Position numbers and translations under genes: made by a program
Shown: piece by piece, positions 60,506 to 64,000 of the stretch
How the letters are laid out: every line of letters starts with the position of its first letter
Numbering within the stretch: position 1 is the first letter of the stretch
Notes under the pieces: generated by a model
The model's input: the letters and a program-made list of their open reading frames with translations, nothing else
Told to the model about the DNA's origin: nothing
The model's database searches: none
From: Triops longicaudatus
Lineage: Eukaryota > Arthropoda > Branchiopoda > Notostraca > Triopsidae
Assembly (NCBI GenBank): GCA_022885665.1
Contig: JAGQDJ010000031.1
Span: forward strand, 558,001 to 622,000
DNA: 64,000 nt
Reading direction: 5' to 3'

Positions 60506-63500
60506 CTACGTAGTGACAAACAGGAACAAAACACATTAGAGTCAGTATTACAATAGCAGGAGAGAAAAACATTGACTTTCAAAAGACATAAGAATGTAAA
60601 TGATTATTGCCCGAGGTAATCGATTAAAAAAAATATTATAGACCGATACTGTGTCCCAATACAATTACTTCGCATATCGGAGAAATATGACCACATTAAC
60701 CATAGAAGCAAATACATGAAGATTTAACAAACATGTGGAAGGATTCTCCTTCTTGTCCGTTCCTTAAACTTTTGACGTAATACGTGCTCGTCCAACTGCA
60801 GCAATATTGTTGTACCAGTTATGAAGCTTCGTACCATTAGCCTCCTGTCCTCTCAGCCCCCCTAGTTTCTACATAGCCCCCTATTGTCTACCTTTCCACT
60901 CCCTTTCCGTCTACAGCCTGGACTCGGAAAGACAAACAAGAACAACAATCTAGAACTGTTCCTGATACTTTCAGTCCAACAGAGACAACCGTCTAATCTT
61001 CTTTTATTTGCTCTCCCAGCCCTCGTGTCCCCCCCTCCCACCAAAGATGACAAGACAGTTATTGTAAACCCCTTCATTCAACCTCGCCCGTTTCCCTCCA
61101 ATGTTCAAGTCAAGGGCAGTGCAAGCCAAGCGAAGAGGAACAAGACAAGACAAGTGTCATGACCTTATACACTTTCGGGTCCTATGAAGGGGAAGCAAAG
61201 AGCAACAGCGGCCAGAGATTTCATTTTTTCCCCTACCCTGACCAACTTTCAGGGGTGAAACGAGGGTGGTAAGAAGGACAACCGCGCTACTTGTCTTGAC
61301 TGCTTTTTACCCCCTCGGTTTCCAAAGATCTTGGATGCAGTGTGCGGTAGCGAGAAAGCTATTAAAGCCAACCGGATCCTTTTCCTAGTTCTACGAACTT
61401 TTACCCCTTCTCCTCCAAGTTTCCTTTTTCTCTCTGTCAGTCTGTCCCTTTTGTTGTTCTCTTGGCTGATATGCCAGGCCCCTAGCACCGTGATCTGCCA
61501 TGAAATGAAAGGCTTTTCTTCAAATTAGGTAAGATATGTTCTACCAAACAAGAAACGTTATTTCCTGTATCTAATACTCGTCTGCTAGTCACTGTCAAAC
61601 TTCACTTGCACACAGTATTTAAAATAGTTCTAGAATTGTTCTCTCTAGGTATGTTTATGGCTGTTCCTTTTTAGCTTTCACACCAAGCTTCTCGTTAGAA
61701 GTTTGTTGTTGTTCTTATTGGTGGTGGTTTGCAAGGGAAAGATTTATTTTCCCCCCGTTTTCTTGCATTCTAAGTTCTGTCCCATTAGATTTGAACTGCA
61801 AAGAAAATTAATAGGACTATTGAAAAGTTATTTACAAAAATGTAGTAGGTAGTGCCTGTCTTCTTTTGCCAACGCAAGCACTAGAAATTAAGCACCTTCC
61901 TGAACATTTTAAAATTTCCCTGCGTAAAATATAATTTGATTTTGCAGATAATTTCATGAACTACTAGGAAGGAACTCGCGCATATGCAGAGCAAGTCGTA
62001 ATATTTCTAGTGAAATTTCCCTAGTAGTGAGAGGGGTGTACTGAACAGTAATGTTGGAACGAACGTTTTTTAAAAGAATGTAGAGTGAGGGCAAGTGTGC
62101 CTATTTGAACATTCTTTCCTTTTTTAAGTTTTGACATAGCTAAGGAAAGAGAAAAGAGAAGTAATTACGCGTTACTAAGAAGCGTTTCCAAGCTTTGCCA
62201 TGGGGGTTGCCAAGGGGTATTTAAAAAAGCAACTTGGAGAGAGGAAGGCGAACAAGAAATGTTTCCGCCAATGCGAGGGAATTTCACAGCCGCGAAACTC
62301 AGGGTCTGCGACTTGAGATAGAACTGCTTCTTCGCATAAAAATCAGTGAGACAGCACAGACAGGAAGTGATTAATTGTCAAAGGCAACCATGTCCATAAA
62401 GTTGAAACCCTGACGAGAAAAATCGCTCCTGTTTTTCGGGAATTTTGGTGTCCAGGAAAATCGGTGCAATTAAGAATAATGACTTCATTGGGAACGGAAG
62501 AGAAAAAAATCATGTGGCGTTTTCTTGTTCTACTCGTATGGAAATTTCCTTACTTGCGCCTTAATGCGGAAAGTTGTGACGATGTTAATAAATTAACATT
62601 CTCACGTATTTTGTAGATTTTAAAGTAGGGTGAAAATGTATTAAACGTTTTCGCAATTGGTTTTTCTGTTTATAAAATACGGCATTTCTTTGTACAGTGG
62701 GATCAATGATCACATTTATTATTTCGTGTTTAAACTTTGCAATCGCACTGTTTATGTGCAATGAGGAAATTTCTCACAAATGTATTTACTGAGTAAAAAT
62801 TACTCGTGTAAAATTTCAGTATTAAATCATCAAGTAAGATTAAACAACACCAAATTCTTCCATCTAAGAAGTATAAAAAATTAAAATACTGTAATAAATT
62901 CAACATTGATTTCACCTGTCTCTGACCTCTTCTTCGCTAACAGGTCTAAAAAAAATTATCATACAAACGTACCATTTCGTTCTCTGTTCGAACAATCTGA
63001 TATGAAAAGATTTGCTTGTGATTTTTACTCACTGGAGTGCAGTGATGATTTCACGGACAGTTTGGTACGTTATATTGTTCATGATACGTTTTTCACTCTT
63101 TCTTGCTGACAGCTCGCTCATGTATTGCATTTATTATTATTTTTTATAATTAATCCACTCTAGATTTTTATGAAAATAGGGGAGGTATAAATTATCTGAG
63201 ATTAGCATATAAAACCTGGCATTCCAGTTGGAGAAGAAAAGTTGAGGGTTTCTGTTGTCAGAAGTTATGCAATAAACTTTTAGATGCACTCTGAAAGGGA
63301 CAGCATAAAGAGCTTTCGATACGTTTCTTCTTTGACTTTTTTCTTAAAAGGTAAGAAAAGGAAGGAAATGAAATTATTTCCAAAATGAAGGGTCTTTCAG
63401 CGTTGAAGAAATGCATCTTTATAGGTACTTTAACAAAATTCTCGCGTCCCTGTAAGGATACCGTTAAAGAACAAAAGCTAGCGGTTTTGTTTACAACGGT

Positions 63501-64000
63501 TGTCGTATTCCGACGCCTTTCTTTGTGTCAAAAATGGTCAAAGAAGTAAGAAGAAAGACATAAGCTGTTTTGTATTTTTGTCTTAAAAGTTTGTGTAAGA
63601 TCAAGAGAAAGTTGGATAAATTGCCTGCTGTTCGTGGATGATCATCATAACTACGTTTTGAGGGGGCGTTATTAGAGAATCACATGACTGGGGAAGGTTT
63701 ACGTTTCTTTTTCTTTCCGGTTTTCTTAGCTGGGACCAAGAAAGTAATTTGTACTGGTGGGTGAAATAGACCTGTTTGGCGGTCCGTTCTTCACTCTCAT
63801 TGTATTGCGGTTATAGCGGGTATTATATCGTAAAGAGGGGCTGGTCTTCAAAAAGAAAGTGACACAAATTGGCGGCCGTAAAGGCTTAAAGGACGTGTAA
63901 CAACAGACGCTTAGTAGAAATGAAAGGTTAAGTTTTGGAGGTCAATAAAACATGGACAGAAATTGTGGGCAGAGTGCCACCTTGTGGATAGGAACACTAT
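60506..64000 (-). other. Partial intron of neuroligin B running off the right edge
   Basis: Neither strand shows the expected N-terminal neuroligin exon (VEAFLGIPYA..., SEDCLYLN). The whole 3.5 kb is taken as intron. 60850-61500 is GC-richer with C/T-rich stretches but has no supported gene. Confidence 0.7.

Noticed and set aside
1..64000. CRISPR array, operon, prophage or other prokaryotic system
   Set aside because: No regularly spaced repeats. Genes are intron-split animal genes.

Overview
The window is animal nuclear DNA. It is AT-rich, mostly non-coding, and its genes are split by GT-AG introns. The only genes I can name with confidence are two neuroligins in the same orientation (minus strand). 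Their protein features (HGTGAAC in place of the esterase nucleophile, HGEELxYVFG, a single TM segment followed by YQRD) look like protostome, most likely arthropod, neuroligins. I cannot resolve the order or species.

Layout on the + axis: 1-21.6 kb is mainly anonymous intergenic DNA with a few exon-like islands, the best being a possible two-exon 84-codon gene at 216-630. 21.8-33.0 kb holds neuroligin copy A, complete, with nine coding exons and a predicted protein of 1138 residues. 33.0-43.5 kb is the intergenic spacer. It contains a 580-bp non-autonomous hAT element with an exact 8-bp target-site duplication, and an orphan exon-like ORF at 37476-37711. 43.5-64 kb holds neuroligin copy B: six 3' coding exons, with its N-terminal exon (signal peptide and start of the esterase-like domain) beyond the right edge. 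Intron 2 of copy A carries a short 5S rRNA-derived fragment flanked by an exact 14-bp direct repeat.

The two neuroligins share exon phases and near-identical exon sizes over the esterase-like domain (156/162, 198/198, 152/152 and 119/122 bp). This indicates an old tandem duplication. They have since diverged in intron content: copy B has one 674-bp exon where copy A has three. Their cytoplasmic tails also differ. Copy B ends in a hydrophobic Leu-Arg-Val PDZ-type ligand. Copy A has a tail of about 430 residues with proline-rich and YxxP motifs and no PDZ ligand. Both should be catalytically dead postsynaptic adhesion proteins that bind neurexin-type partners.

Exon borders were derived by hand from splice consensus, reading phase and family alignment from memory. 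No computation or database search was run.
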